Assembly (NCBI GenBank): GCA_013368375.1
Contig: JAACJP010000013.1
Location: 744,001 to 808,000 of the forward strand
DNA: 64,000 bases
Source of the DNA: Tricholomella constricta
Taxonomy: Eukaryota > Basidiomycota > Agaricomycetes > Agaricales > Lyophyllaceae
Direction of reading: 5' to 3'
Shown here: in pieces, positions 23,059-34,218 of the stretch
Position numbering within the stretch: the stretch's first letter is position 1
How the letters are laid out: each line of letters opens with the position of its first letter
Position numbers and translations under genes: made by a program
Notes under the pieces: generated by a model
Seen by the model: the letters and a program-made list of their open reading frames with translations, nothing else
Databases searched by the model: none
Told to the model about the DNA's origin: nothing

Positions 23059-23529
23059 CTAACTTTTGAAACAGAAGTACCCTTGAAATCGTCCCTTCTC
23101 GTGGTCGAAGACGTACAGTTGCGAGCGTTCACCATTTGCAATGAATGGTATGATTTCGATGATGTGACCCGGCTTCTCCCCATAAGTATAGTGATCGTTT
23201 ACACTTGTAAATTTGATATCCTGAACACCTCTAACCTTTTATGGCCAACAAGTCGATGAAACTGGTTAAGGCCTGAAGGCACGCGCCATCTCAAGATTCA
23301 AGCTTTCAGCCTTACCCAAAATTTCCCAGATTCCCTAGGTCGACGCGGACTCCTCAGGTAAGCAAACCACCCACTGAACGTGGTATCTGGAAAGGCTACT
23401 AACACCTACTCCCTTCAAAGTTAAAGTCCGCCCTTTGAATCGAATGGAAGTACTTCGAATGCATCTCTTGCCTCGTTTTTTATCGTTTATCAGGTTCAAG
23501 GCAGTTAGATCATCATCACGCGCCGTCAT
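23059..23529 (-). CDS. Fragmentary hypothetical protein (unresolved exons)
   Basis: Two pieces read as protein on the minus strand. The first opens at ATG 23529 with M-T-A-R-D-D-D-L-T-A-L-N and is Lys/Arg-rich. The last, ending at TAG 23059, reads TYGEKPGHIIEIIPFIANGE then S-Q-L-Y-V-F-D-H-E-K-G-R-F. It can be joined to an upstream stretch ESGKFW by a 98-nt intron that starts gtaagg. I could not join the two pieces with introns of normal length, so this may be a decayed gene or one with an unusual exon. No family was recognised. Confidence 0.3.
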
Positions 23530-23737
23530 GAGGACTTAGCGGAAGCTGCCGCCCGTCTTTTCGGTACCCAGAGATCGCACCTATTTCGAAACTTCTCCGG
23601 AGGTCCTGTTGCCAAGTTTGAACAATGACATCTGGCGGCTCCGGGGTATTAAAGGACGAAGCTCTTCGTTCCTTCCTGTCTGTCCCCCCTCTCCAATCTG
23701 GCGCCGCCTCCGCCACGAGATCTCATCTGAGTCCGCT

Positions 23738-24648
23738 ATGCATCACTCTCGCGCTTATTCTTATGACGACCAGAATGGCGGTCATTCTGGCAGTCACATT
23801 CCAACCCACCAAAGCCAGTTTCCTGGAGCTACTCCCCAATACGTGCGAGGGTACCAGCAACCGCAGGGGTCTGGACAATACTACGTTCAGGCCGGGGGTA
23901 ATGCAGACAGTACGTCTGTCGAGTCCCTCCCTAACAATTGAAAATTCTGAAGTCACCTTCAGTAACACAGCCTGATCCATATCTTCGCAGCATGACACCA
24001 ATGGCATCTCCAACTCACCACTACTCATCAAGCGGTCAACAGCGATACTATCAATCGTCAGGCGGTGGCGGATCATCGTCTCAGATGCAACAGCCCATGT
24101 ATCCTGCACAAACTCCGTACTATAACCAATATCCGCGCTCCCAAACGCCGGGCATTCATCCACCCGAAAGTCAATTCATTCCCACCCCCTCCGACCTTTA
24201 CAACAATTATCCTCCTCGTCAAATCTCGGTGCCCCCCCAGTCACCGGATCCATATTCGAATCCGCAGTACCCGCCTCCACATTCTATTGTACCGTCCTCA
24301 AGAAGCCCCGAGCAGCGGCCCGCCCGCCTATCCACTGGCCGACCGCTAATCTCGCCAGGGTCGCCCGTCTCATCGCCCTCGGGGGAAAGGTTTCCGTGTG
24401 AGAGGTGTGGAAAAACGTTCTCTAGATCTCATGATCGAAAGCGCCACCACGAGACACAGCATCTATCATCACCCGTGATTCACAGGTGTCGCTACTGCGA
24501 GAAGGAGTTCAGCAGGTACATCACATTTTGCAAAATTTCTTGCGTTAGCTAACTGACAAACGGCGTCTTGGCTTGCTCGCCTTCCATTCGCAGAGCCGAT
24601 TCTCTCAAACGGCACTTGGATAACGGCTGTGATGAGATGCCTTCATGA
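23738..24648 (+). CDS. C2H2 zinc-finger transcription factor
   Basis: The start ATG 23738 gives M-H-H-S-R-A-Y-S-Y-D-D. A long disordered N-terminal half is rich in Gln, Pro, Ser and Tyr, including a Gly/Ser tract. Two C2H2 fingers sit at the C-terminus. The first is FPCERCGKTFSRSHDRKRHH with its last His after a short loop. The second is HRCRYCEKEFSR|ADSLKRH, split by an intron (24515-24592 or so). Removing a first intron of about 50 nt near 23918 restores frame, and the stop is TGA at 24648. Two closely spaced terminal fingers are typical of Msn2/Seb1-type stress or developmental regulators, but the exact orthologue is unclear. It is nuclear by inference. Confidence 0.82.
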
Positions 24649-26038
24649 AGCATGGAGCTGTTGTATGTTGTCAGTTGTATGTTACCTTTTCTGTTTTCAA
24701 ATTGCACACAGTTATCATGACATGGATCCATTCTCAGTGTCGCACGTCGGAGTATACACTATGACTCAGGATCAAAAGTTCTATTTCTTACTACTTCCTA
24801 ATATGCCCCGTTAATACCATCGCCCCAACGATGGAATCGATTCCTAACTCCTTGAGCCTGCATTCATGGTGACAAGTATCATACTCGGAGTCACCACGTC
24901 TAAATCAGTAGAAATGATGCCCGAATAACGTCAGACGCAACGAGAACTCAGAAAATCCCGTTGCGAGTTTCGAAGGGCGACGGCATCTCCATTGCGTCGA
25001 GCTCACCAATCATTAACCATGTTCTGATTTCGTTGGTTGTATGTTTTCATTTGGGATGAGCGCCAATCTGGACAAATTGGAAATTCATGAGAAATTTCGC
25101 TTCTGGGTCTGTAAAAATTGAATCGTCTGATTCTGAACGTTTGACGATGTGATCACTCACTCTCCCCCCTCCGTTTACCTTCCTGAGCTGGCTATTGTTG
25201 CATCGTGCTTTCAATCGCTGTTTATGATGCACAACACTGCTTTCTCGACGAGGTGCATCGGGCTGCCGTTGAGCGGAATGTCTATCAACTATCTCCATGC
25301 AGATATCGAGGCCTCACGCTGATGACTCCGATCATACATTCAGTCACTGCATAGTCTATCGAATCCGCTCTTGGCCCGCAGTGCCATACAAGGGCCGTCG
25401 CAGATCGCCGAGGGGGCCAGAGACGCAGTTTAAACTTAAAAGTCGTAGCCTATGAACGATAATTTGAGCCACGCGTGGGCCTCGGCTCTTCTCTCTCCAT
25501 GATGCCCATCCAAAATATTTTCTTCAGTTCGTTGGGGCGTGACATGTCGATGCTCGACATAGGCAGGCATGTCATGAGGACCCCCTGAACGTCCGGAACT
25601 TGTGTGCATAAGCACCAAACCTGAGCACTCGATTCCATGACCTCCGTAGAATTCAAGGATTCAGGCGATCGTGTGTATGCGGGCGGAGCCTGTTATAGAC
25701 AAGGGCCCGTTCGTGAACTGTACGACCCGTCATAGATCGCGAAACGTCCCGTTGCGTGTTAGCAGGTGCCTCGGGCGAATATGGGATGATTGACGGAAGC
25801 AAATACGGTGACTTGTGTGCGCTGCGACGACCCCTTAATCCCAACCATACTAGTGGCGTTCCTGAAATAATGATTGGTGATCAGGGTCTGTTGCATCGTG
25901 GTCGGGAGCAGACTACACAGAATCAGGTAAGCGCGACAAACCAGCGACGGACCATGGGGAGAGTAAGGTGCATGTGCCCAGCCCGAAGGACTCCCAGGGT
26001 ATCAGCCTCCTTGGAGCACTAACACGAGGCGTTACGGT
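24649..26038. other. Intergenic stretch without a recognised gene
   Basis: Short frames occur on both strands. They include an 83-codon minus-strand frame from ATG 25298 and a plus-strand exon-like frame at about 25756-25927 that ends at a good donor (CAG/gtaagc). None shows a known domain or a consistent splice pattern. Confidence 0.35.
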
Positions 26039-27146
26039 TTACTGATTAGAGTCGTCGGACACCGCGTCATCCAGCCCTTCAATTTCAATGTCTGGGCCAG
26101 GGTTATCCACGTTTCGTGCCTCTTTCCTCTCCTCCTTGTCCTGCTTCTTTTTGTTGATCTTCTCGATGATTTTGTCCGCCCTGTTGAATATCCCACCTGT
26201 CGTGGCTCCGCAGGCAAGGCACTTCGGCGTCTTCGCAAACCTCTTGATTGCACACGCAGAGCAGAAATAATGCCCGCAGCGTGTAACGATGGGGTCCGTG
26301 TAGGGTTTGCGGCAGATAAGACAAGCGAAAGGGACGTCTTCGTCATCCGAATCGGAGTCTGAGTCCTCTTCGACCTGATTTTTCGCATTCTCCGCTAATT
26401 TATCGAGCTGCCAACCGGCGAGATCTGGACAGCGGAGCGGAAAAGGCATGGTAAGTGTTTCGCGTTAGCATATGTAGGAGACTGAAGACGTACATGTGCC
26501 ACGATCGTGCAAAAATTTGCAGGTATCCCCGAATCCACAAAACCCCGTTTCTGAGAACCAAGACAAAGAAATATCAGCATCAAATAACACACAAGAGGCA
26601 GGCCTTCAACATACCTTTATAGTCCTTGCACACATCGGGTTGGTAATCGACGATAGTGACCGTCCGAATGGTATTAGTGCTCCTCTGAGGCCCCACCCTC
26701 ATCGCCTTGGGTACATCCGTGCTCTTCTTCAAATGACTTTTGTACGCACTCTGGCCTCGGTACTGCCCATCATCGGGTATGTCCTCTTCGTCAGAGCCCG
26801 CATCCTGCTTCCGCCGTTTCGCCAGCAACTCCTCCGCCTCGTCACCAGCTAATATCTCCAGCGCTGCATTCATGTGCGATCCAGACGCGGTCCACTTGAC
26901 GTCGGGGCCGTCCTTCTCCGAAGCGTCAGTGTCATCGTATTCGTCCCGCTGCGCTGCGGTGCGCTTGGTTCCTGCGCTCAAGAGATTCCCGGCTGCTTTC
27001 CGCGTCGGAAGCACAACTTCGGACTTGGTCGTCGCAGATTGAACTATGTTCGCCTTGGGCGAGGGCGAGCGCTGTCTGGCAGTGGTTGGGCGGCCTTTTC
27101 CCTTCTTTCTGAAGAAGGGCACGGTCAGTGGTGCTTCAGAGGCCAT
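26039..27146 (-). CDS. CWC24: Pre-mRNA-splicing factor CWC24 (CCCH plus RING)
   Basis: Begins MASEAPLTVPFFRKKGKGRP at 27146. After a charged, disordered N-terminal half comes the CCCH finger D-V-C-K-D-Y-K / ETGFCGFGDTCKFLHDRGT, split by an intron, then AGWQLDKLAE and an acidic run. The RING finger is complete: CLICRKPYTDPIVTRCGHYF then C-x2-C and KCLACG. The CCCH-RING order and the W-Q-L-D linker define CWC24/RNF113A, a spliceosome component that holds the 5' splice site before the first catalytic step and dissociates at Bact to B* remodelling. It ends D-D-A-V-S-D-D-S-N-Q at 26039. Three exons are visible. Confidence 0.93.
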
Positions 27147-27450
27147 GGTGGTCTGTAGTCAAGTTGTGATTCGGATGTGAAGAGGCTTCAAGCCCAAGTT
27201 CAGCCTGCTGAATGTTCCACGATCGCTTACAAATTTTGAATTATGTAACGGTCTCAAATTCGAACAACCTCACGGCATAGTTAACGCTTACAACTTGCGT
27301 TTACCTAGCGGTCGAATTAGATGTCCCAGGTGAAGATAATGGCTTGCTTGAGGCGACCTCTATGCAAATATTCATCTCCAAAAAAGACCACGACACAGAC
27401 TGATCACATCTATGTTTATTGCGGAAACAAGTCGAGAATCACAGCAGTGC

Positions 27451-28149
27451 CTAGTGCAAGTCATATCCAACGAGACTCCTTCTGCCAACGATCTCTCCAA
27501 TCTAGAAAGATGAAATCTAGATCAGTATTGTGCAGCCCGAACTTAGCCAGGAAGGGGGAAGCATACTTTAAAAATGCCATACGCCTCGACGGCGTACACT
27601 CCCACCCGTGCGAGCTGGCCGTTGGCCGTTATTTCACGCATGTAGCCGAGGTTGGTCGCGCGGGACCAGAGTGTTTTGTATGCGCCTTGGACGGTGCTCA
27701 GCGAAGGCGGCGCCAGGCCCTCTGTTCGGTAGATCTGCTTCAGGACCTCACGGGCGACAGAAAGGTTGTAGACCAGGGGTTCGCGGTATGCTGCAGTATT
27801 CAAAGAGGCGTCGTTAGTCGTGATGGAAAGTGGGGACAAAGACGCAAGGCGCAATAGACAAAGTGATATGAGGTATAGAATATGCGGCGCGGAATCAAGG
27901 GTGGAGCGAGGAAATAGAACGACTTGAAAACACACCTCCAAGCAAATTGCCAGCGCGCTGTCCAACAGGGCCCAAAAACTTTACTGCGCCCTCCCATGCC
28001 TTCCCTGCATTTTTCTGAGCACTGCCCAGCGCCTCCTTCGCCTTCTGCTGTGCGGCCTCCACCGAGGGGTTCGTCGACGCGAAACGGGCGTTTGCGGGGG
28101 CGCGGCGGAGGACGGAGTGGCGGAGGGTGGTAGGGAGTACGGGGCGCAT
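27451..28149 (-). CDS. ATP20: Mitochondrial F1Fo-ATP synthase subunit g
   Basis: The start ATG 28149 gives a basic presequence, M-R-P-V-L-P-T-T-L-R-H-S-V-L-R-R, then an Ala/Lys-rich helix. A conserved block YREPLVYNLSVAREVLKQIY precedes the membrane helix and the final exon IGEIVGRRSLVGYDLH. The GEIVG motif is the GxxxG dimerisation element known from yeast subunit g, which with subunits e and k shapes cristae by pairing ATP synthase monomers. The last exon is tiny and was joined across a 66-nt intron ending tttctag. The gene lies head-to-tail downstream of no related gene, and CWC24 follows on the same strand. Confidence 0.92.
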
Positions 28150-30512
28150 CAGTAATGTGTTGCACGAGAGGGTATTAAAGGTATGTAGAGGTAAAGAGAG
28201 ACTTTGGATGGCTGATCGAAAATGTCTCCTCCGGATTTGGCCGGCCGAGGTATCCGACTCCCGATTCAGATTCTCGCGTTCGTGTCCTGCTCGCATCTAA
28301 ACGTTGCATTCTACTCTTCCTCATAATCTGCTGTCTAGAAGTATATCAATATAGGTCTCATAGATGCATGGAATTGACAAGCTCATAACGAATTAATTTC
28401 GTACCACACGTTACGCATCTCGTGGTGCGGAGTACGACAGCGTGGCGACATACTGAGCCCGCGCTCGCGCTCGCGAATCTTTATAAACCCTGCGTGCCCC
28501 ATGTCACCCCATTCCTGGTACCTCAACCCAGACCATCGTCGCGATGCGCTATTTCCTGTCCTCGTCTCCTGTTTTCAGGACATGATCTCGAAATGGAGTT
28601 ATTATCGCTTGACGGCGACACCCTGTACCTGTCCAATTGTGAGTGTGTGTGTCGCTGCTTCCCTACCCAAGGGAGGGTCCATATCTTGCTTCTGATATAT
28701 GCTTAGGGCTGTTCTATTACGCCCAATTTATCAAGGGATTTTTCAAAGGGAGTTATGTGCGCTGGAGTGACATGTTGACGACGCTAGCTTGGATGGAAGG
28801 GACTCTCACAGCCTAAGGCTTCCAGATCCGAGACCGGGGTTCCAGCGGGATGTATAATGGGGCACGACAGCTTCGTATGATTCAGTTCGTTCGTCTGGAC
28901 ATCTCCTTTCCACGGTGGTCAATCAAGAACGCTTTTTTTTCCTCCAGTGGGTAAACCCGGTGAGGAAACGTCGCGCCTATATTGAAAGAAGAACCGCTCT
29001 GACCATGCAGCAATTTCAGGCATACAGGTTCAACGAATTACACTATAGGGGATTGATTTAATCCATGGCTGTCTGGTCCTATGAAAAGGAACTGTCAACC
29101 ACAGCAAGGCATGCCGTGATCATCCCAAGCAAAACCCTGCGTTCACCTTCGAGTAAACCCACGGCTCCGGATGTGCGCACCCACCTTTAACGGGCACGCA
29201 CGCACTCCCTGGTATCCTGGTACCATTAAATCAAATTTCAAACACGCAATGTGAACAAGCCCACGAACGCGAATCCGTGCTTCGCGTGGGGGCCCATCTT
29301 TCTGACGAGAATACTATGGTGACTCAGATCAGAAACTCTCCTGTCGGCAAAGAAGCAAAGCCCGACACAGGACAGTCAGCCTGCACACCAGACCTCTATA
29401 ATTCTCTTCTGGTCCCTTCTATTTTAGGTGCACATAGCATCACTGCTATCACTAAGCGTTTCGTCTTCGGTTCTGGATGGGATTTGGAAATGCTGGACCG
29501 AAGGAGCTTTTCGCGGTATGGCTTCATCCGCTATCCCATGGATACCGTGCTGCCCGAATTGCGCTGATACACAAGTGCATCTTGTGTTGTCTTGGCCTGT
29601 CATGCATATTTTGACGCGCAGCATTCCTTCGGATCCCTTGGACTACCTCAAGACCCACAGGCTTCAATCGATACGTTTCCGCCTATGCGCTGATTGTTGA
29701 TTGGCGCCACCGTCCAATTTGTTTAGCCTCATGTGCAGTTGGGGCTCACGCGCTCCCACATTTACCTGTCCAACCAGCTTTTTTTTGGCCTTCTCCTAGA
29801 GATACATGCCCCCCTTCTGGATATCGCACTACGTGACCCTCGAGAAGCACGCAAATATTGGGTATATTTTTATTGGCCTAAACCTGGCACCAAAATAGAT
29901 TTACGGATGGACTTCGCCTTGGGGTGCGGCTTTCCGGGAGCAAGCACACGAAGGGGCAGTCTTGCAGCTGCCGATGACTAGCACCTATAACGGACTATCT
30001 TTACGTCTAGGACTGCGGCTTGAAAACCCCTTTCATGGCATCATCGACCAGCTAGTGCATGCGATCTGCGACATGAAGATAGAACAACACCTTGGGAGTC
30101 GGACGCTCGGGCCTTGGAGACACTTGTTGTGATGGACAAGGTGATGCATGTGGACGCTGTTCCTTTTCGGCGCCGAAATAACAAGGTGCCTTGGATGAAT
30201 CAGCGTTGGCACTATGGGAGGTGGTCACGTGTAGTAATGCAATGCGCGGCTTATCGTCAGAGGGCTCCATGGAGCTGATACACGGGAGTGGGCAGGGTAC
30301 TTTAGGCATAGGGGGGTTATGTGGAATGCGCGGCATGATTATCAGAGTCGGCATAAGGAAGGATTTTGTCAGCGGAGAAATTTGAAATTGAAGGATCGGA
30401 AGACGGCGGTCCGAGCAATTTGCTGAGACTCTTGATCAGCGCGGCAAGCTTGTCGTTCCCAGTTGCCCACCACCACTTACTATCGTTGCAGCGTCGAGCT
30501 GTCCTCGCGGAC
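28150..30512. other. Long intergenic stretch (bZIP upstream region at its right end)
   Basis: About 2.3 kb with no recognised gene. A TATA-like TTTATAAA lies near 28478. A plus-strand frame at about 29790-29981 reads D-P-R-E-A-R-K-Y-W-V-Y-F-Y-W-P-K-P and may be a relic. The last 500 bases contain upstream reading frames and an E-box described separately. Confidence 0.35.
30132..30385 (+). promoter_or_regulatory. Upstream reading frames and TCACGTG site before the bZIP gene
   Basis: Two upstream ATG frames overlap in series: 30132-30278 (48 codons) and 30269-30385 (38 codons), the first starting just after a shorter one ending near 30132. TCACGTG, the Cbf1-type E-box used by sulfur-metabolism promoters in yeast, is at 30225-30231. 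If transcription starts upstream of 30130, these frames would be uORFs; if it starts later, the E-box is promoter. Both readings are inference. Confidence 0.35.
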
Positions 30513-31400
30513 ATGCCTCCCAATCTTCAAGGCCTCAACATCGTCCACCCCGTCCAAGCCCACCAGGACTCCCACGATCTCCTTGCCGGCCAGTCCTACC
30601 CCGACCTCTCCGCCCAGCTTGACCTATGGACTAATCTTGCTTTCGAATGCGACGAAACGCCCCTTGCCCCCAAACCCGACGATAATAAATACAGAAAAAA
30701 ATCTACAGCAGAGGAGGAGGAGGAGGACGGTCTTATCACCTCCCATGGCAGCTCCACCGGCGAAGCCGCGATCCACGACGGGCACGTAAACGTCGTCACT
30801 CCTACCAACCTCGGCTCCAATCTTCCCCACCCGCCCCCGCCGGTCTTTGACCTCAACGCCTTCCTCGCAGGCTTTGGCATCGACCCTTACTCCGCCCCGC
30901 CCGTCCTCCACAACCAGGCCCCCCATCCTTCAACAGGCATCTCACCCTCCCTGGCCCAACTCATCGCACTCCACACCACACCCGGGCAGCCCTCGTTCCC
31001 CGCACCTGCAAACCCCGCTGCCCACGACAACGCTCCGCCCGCTAAGCGCGCCCGCAGCCGTAAAGCGTCCATCTCCACAGCCGATTCCCCTGACGAGCAT
31101 TCGTACCGCGAGGAAACGCCGAGCGCACAGGGTCAGACGATCTCTGCAGCCGAGGACAAGAGGCGGCGAAACACTGCTGCCAGTGCCCGATTCCGTCTGA
31201 AAAAGAAGGAGCGCGAGGCAGCGCTTGAAGGGAGGGCGAAGGAGCTAGAAACCCGGGTCAATGAGCTAGAGAGGGAGTGCGAAGGGCTGAGGAGGGAGAA
31301 TGGGTGGCTCAAGGGACTCGTCGTTGGCGTTACAGGGGCGGCGCAGGCCCCGGTTCCGGCAGCCGGGACGAAGAGGGGAAGGGACGAGGAAGGCGCGTAG
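30513..31400 (+). CDS. bZIP transcription factor, CYS-3/Met4-like
   Basis: Single exon of 295 codons from ATG 30513 (M-P-P-N-L-Q-G-L-N-I); the frame is open further upstream but has no ATG. A disordered Pro/Ala/Ser region holds FDLNAFLAGFGIDP, a conserved hydrophobic patch. The basic region EDKRRRNTAASARFRLKKKE carries N-x3-A-x2-R and is followed by a leucine zipper with heptads through ELETRVNELERECEGLRREN and W-L-K-G-L-V. The exact spelling N-T-A-A-S-A-R-F-R is the CYS-3/Met4 class that activates sulfur assimilation genes, rather than GCN4 (which has T-E-A-A-R-R-S). It ends GTKRGRDEEGA. It is nuclear. Target genes cannot be inferred from neighbours. Confidence 0.88.
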   Translation: MPPNLQGLNIVHPVQAHQDSHDLLAGQSYPDLSAQLDLWTNLAFECDETPLAPKPDDNKYRKKSTAEEEEEDGLITSHGSSTGEAAIHDGHVNVVTPTNLGSNLPHPPPPVFDLNAFLAGFGIDPYSAPPVLHNQAPHPSTGISPSLAQLIALHTTPGQPSFPAPANPAAHDNAPPAKRARSRKASISTADSPDEHSYREETPSAQGQTISAAEDKRRRNTAASARFRLKKKEREAALEGRAKELETRVNELERECEGLRRENGWLKGLVVGVTGAAQAPVPAAGTKRGRDEEGA

Positions 31401-31700
31401 ATGCGAATGAAGAATTGAAATAACGAAAGACGAAGAGGGAAGGATGCCCTGGGGTTTGCTTCCAGTCCGTTGGCCGTTCTGGCTTCCCTCCCGTTACTTA
31501 TTTGTATGTCCATCTCAGCGTATACACTGTCTCTTCCCCGTCCCCTTCCTCACTGCATAAATACATAGCAAACGCAACTGTATTTGTACTGTCGTCTCAC
31601 ACCTACCCACTCCCTACTATCCATAACTCTTACCTACCACTCAATGCGTCTGGAATACATAGACACGAATCCTGCGCGGCGCACATTCCGAAGCTTGTGA

Positions 31701-32183
31701 TTAGCTGAAGACCCCGAATCCGATGAAGTCCTCTGCGCCGAGGAAAGCCCAGTGCAAGATGGCCATCTCTGATAGCTGCCCCTTTTCCATGGTATTTCCT
31801 GAACGCCTCACTAGACTCTTCATGACCCAGAATGGGGCCTGTAAAAATAAAATACGACCGGATAAAATGTAGTGGATAAAACCTTAGAGCCGACCTGACA
31901 TGCACGAGAACGAGTCATCTAAAACTCCGGAGAACTTCCTCTTAGAGGCGAACAGGTCATGCACATCAGTAGCGTACGTAGAAGACAATCTTGGGGCTAA
32001 GTGTGGCCCTGCGATAAGCGGCTAGATTTTCCGGATTAAATGCCTGTACAGAGAACGCTCTGATACGATACCAACCGCCAACCCAAAATGACAGAAATCG
32101 TGAGGCTGCGGATGCGCATTGACCGCTACCTTGGATGGGCGTGTAGTACACCGACGGACTGCGCACCGAGCCAAAGTGCACAT
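31701..32183 (-). CDS. Small hypothetical protein with mitochondrial-like presequence
   Basis: A four-exon model of 93 codons was found by splicing. The exons are 32183-32130 (M-C-T-L-A-R-C-A-V-R-R-C-T-T-R-P-S-K), 32043-31978 (AFNPENLAAYRRATLSPKIV then F-Y), a 24-nt micro-exon 31918-31895, and 31838-31701 ending AILHWAFLGAEDFIGFGVFS. Intron acceptors are good (ctgtacag, gttttag, tttttacag); the third donor, gtcggc, is weak. The first exon is rich in Arg and Cys and lacks acidic residues, as in mitochondrial targeting sequences. It is divergent from CUE5, with only 56 bases between start codons. I do not recognise a family. Chance open frames remain possible. Confidence 0.4.
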
Positions 32184-32239
32184 CTCAACAGCCGTACATA
32201 ATAACAAGAACTTTCTTGATTGCAACCACAACAACCACC

Positions 32240-33844
32240 ATGACCGACACCAATGCCACGCAAACGGCAGACAAGGAGCCCTCCAATGCCAGTATACCCG
32301 CAACGAATCCGTTCAGGGAGTCGGACGCCAGTCCACCCGCTGCCGCAACCACCACCACACTGTCGGTGCAAGAGCAGGAACGAGCACCCGTCAATGCGGA
32401 TCCGCGCATAGCAGCTCTGTGTGCAATGTTCCCCGACTACGACGACCTCATCCTGTTTGTCGATCGATACATGCACATCCCAAGATCGCTGACTTTCTTC
32501 TTAATGCAGGCAATCTGTACTAGAATCTGTCGGTGGCGACCAGGACCGCGCGATCGATACCCTCCTGGGAATGAGCGATCCCGAGTACAAGGGCGAGCCG
32601 CAAACAGGGCCGACCGCACCGCCCCTGGTGCGTTATCTGCCTTTCATCGTTTCTCTGATGTCATGCTAATCTATCGGGTACATACACAGTCGCAGACCGA
32701 GCTGGACGAGCAGCTCGCACGACGTCTGATGCTGGAGGAACAGGAGCAGCACCAGGCTGCGTGGCAGGCGCAGCAGGACACGCGTGTCCGCCCGCAGCCG
32801 CAGTTCCTCCCGCCGCGCCCCACCTCGGGGCAGGGCCAGCAGCAGGGACAGGGACAGGGCACGGGTGGGGACACGATGGCGGAGATCCAGCAGCACCTCG
32901 GGAAGTTCGCTGAGAGTGAGCAGCCTGCGGTCCCTGTGCGGCTATTGATTACGATCTGACGCGGTCTGCATCTAGCGGGGAAGAAGACGTTTGGGAATCT
33001 TTTCTCAAAGGTGAAGGCGAAGATCCAGGAGATGGACCAGCCCAAGTACGTTTGCCGTCCTATCACCAAATGATCGCATCCTCTTTGACACCTTGCCCTT
33101 TTTGTGTCTGAAGAACAGGCCAGCCCTCCGGCACCCAACCCACGTGGGGCGGCGCGTCAAGCGGGTACGACCCCGCGCTCTACGAGCAACACGTCTACCA
33201 GGGCCAGCAGCACCCCTCGCAGTCGCAGCCGCAAATTTCGTACAACACCCGGCCGCAACAGCAACAGACGCAACAGCCCGCGTACTACGATCCCAACGAA
33301 CGCACAACGTACCCCATCAACGCTGCCGCCGCGCCGTCGTCGTCGCCCCCTATCACGCTCGGCGCCCTCCCGCAGGTTCAGGCAACCCCCATGCAAGGCT
33401 ACGATACGACGCCGGAGCCTGGTACGCAATCTCCATGAACTCGATGAGTAATCCTCATCGCTGATCATTGATTTTTCTTTCGGTTCGTCAAATAGTGAGG
33501 AGCACCTCACCCCCTGCAGCTGCCGGTGCGCCCATCACAAGAACCCCACCACCTAGTGATACCCCCCGCCCACCCCCCACCGGATTAGGAAGCCCAAGTG
33601 CCCCCATCGATGGCGGTACGCCTCCTTAAGTTCTATTCCGCGACACACATTCACGTTGCCTTTATTCTTCACAGGCAAACTGGGCCTCCTGCCGAAACGT
33701 CCCGTCTCACTGTTGCGCTCCCAATCTCCGCCTGCGGTACATGCGCCGGGCCTCGAGACGCAGTACAGCCAGCAGTCGCAGGACGATTCGGACGGGCTGG
33801 AGTATGCGGAGAACCCGTTTGATGAGCCCAAGGCTAGGAAGTGA
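32240..33844 (+). CDS. CUE5: CUE-domain ubiquitin-binding protein, CUE5-like
   Basis: The start ATG 32240 (M-T-D-T-N-A-T-Q) lies in a CACC context. The CUE domain is split by an intron: DPRIAALCAMFPDYDDLIL then Q-S-V-L-E-S-V-G-G-D-Q-D-R-A-I-D-T-L-L, with the M-F-P and terminal L-L ubiquitin-contact motifs. Downstream lie TELDEQLARRLMLEEQEQHQ, a Gln-rich coil, then KKTFGNLFSKVKAKIQEM, and a long Gln/Pro/Tyr-rich disordered tail ending YAENPFDEPKARK. The order CUE, D-E-x-L-A-R-x-L, K-x-F-x-N matches yeast Cue5, an adaptor that links ubiquitinated aggregates to Atg8 for autophagy. I could not find an obvious W-x-x-L Atg8 motif, so that function is inference. Six or so introns. Confidence 0.85.
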
Positions 33845-34218
33845 GTGATCCGCCTTCCACGAGTCCTGGCTGGGTATCTCGTCGTTGTTCGTCGTGCTCC
33901 TTCCTTGCTCTTCTTTCCAATAAACTATGAATGCCTAGATCTGGGATGTATATATGTACTGTATAGGCTTACTATGTATGTAGTTATGGATGTAAGTATG
34001 TGGACTGCATTTTGCGTCGGAGGGAACGGCGCGATGCTGGAATTGAAAACGTGATTAGGCATATTTTCTGCTGAGGGCTCCGCTGATTGTCGTCGTTGAG
34101 ACCTGAGTAGTTTGAGAGTGCACTAACTGGACTTGCGGCGCTATAAAGCGAAAATGCGAGCAAATGCGTGCCATTGGGCGGGTATAACATAGCAGGGTGG
34201 AAGCATTTGTCATTGGGT

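Noticed and set aside
28478..28600. TATA-like box followed by a short ATG frame, considered as a pheromone precursor or small secreted protein
   Set aside because: The frame stops after 13 codons, there is no CAAX terminus or signal peptide, and no intron extends it.
33157..33510. Arg/Leu-rich minus-strand frame opposite CUE5
   Set aside because: Mirror of the Gln/Pro-rich coding exons of CUE5; no independent support.
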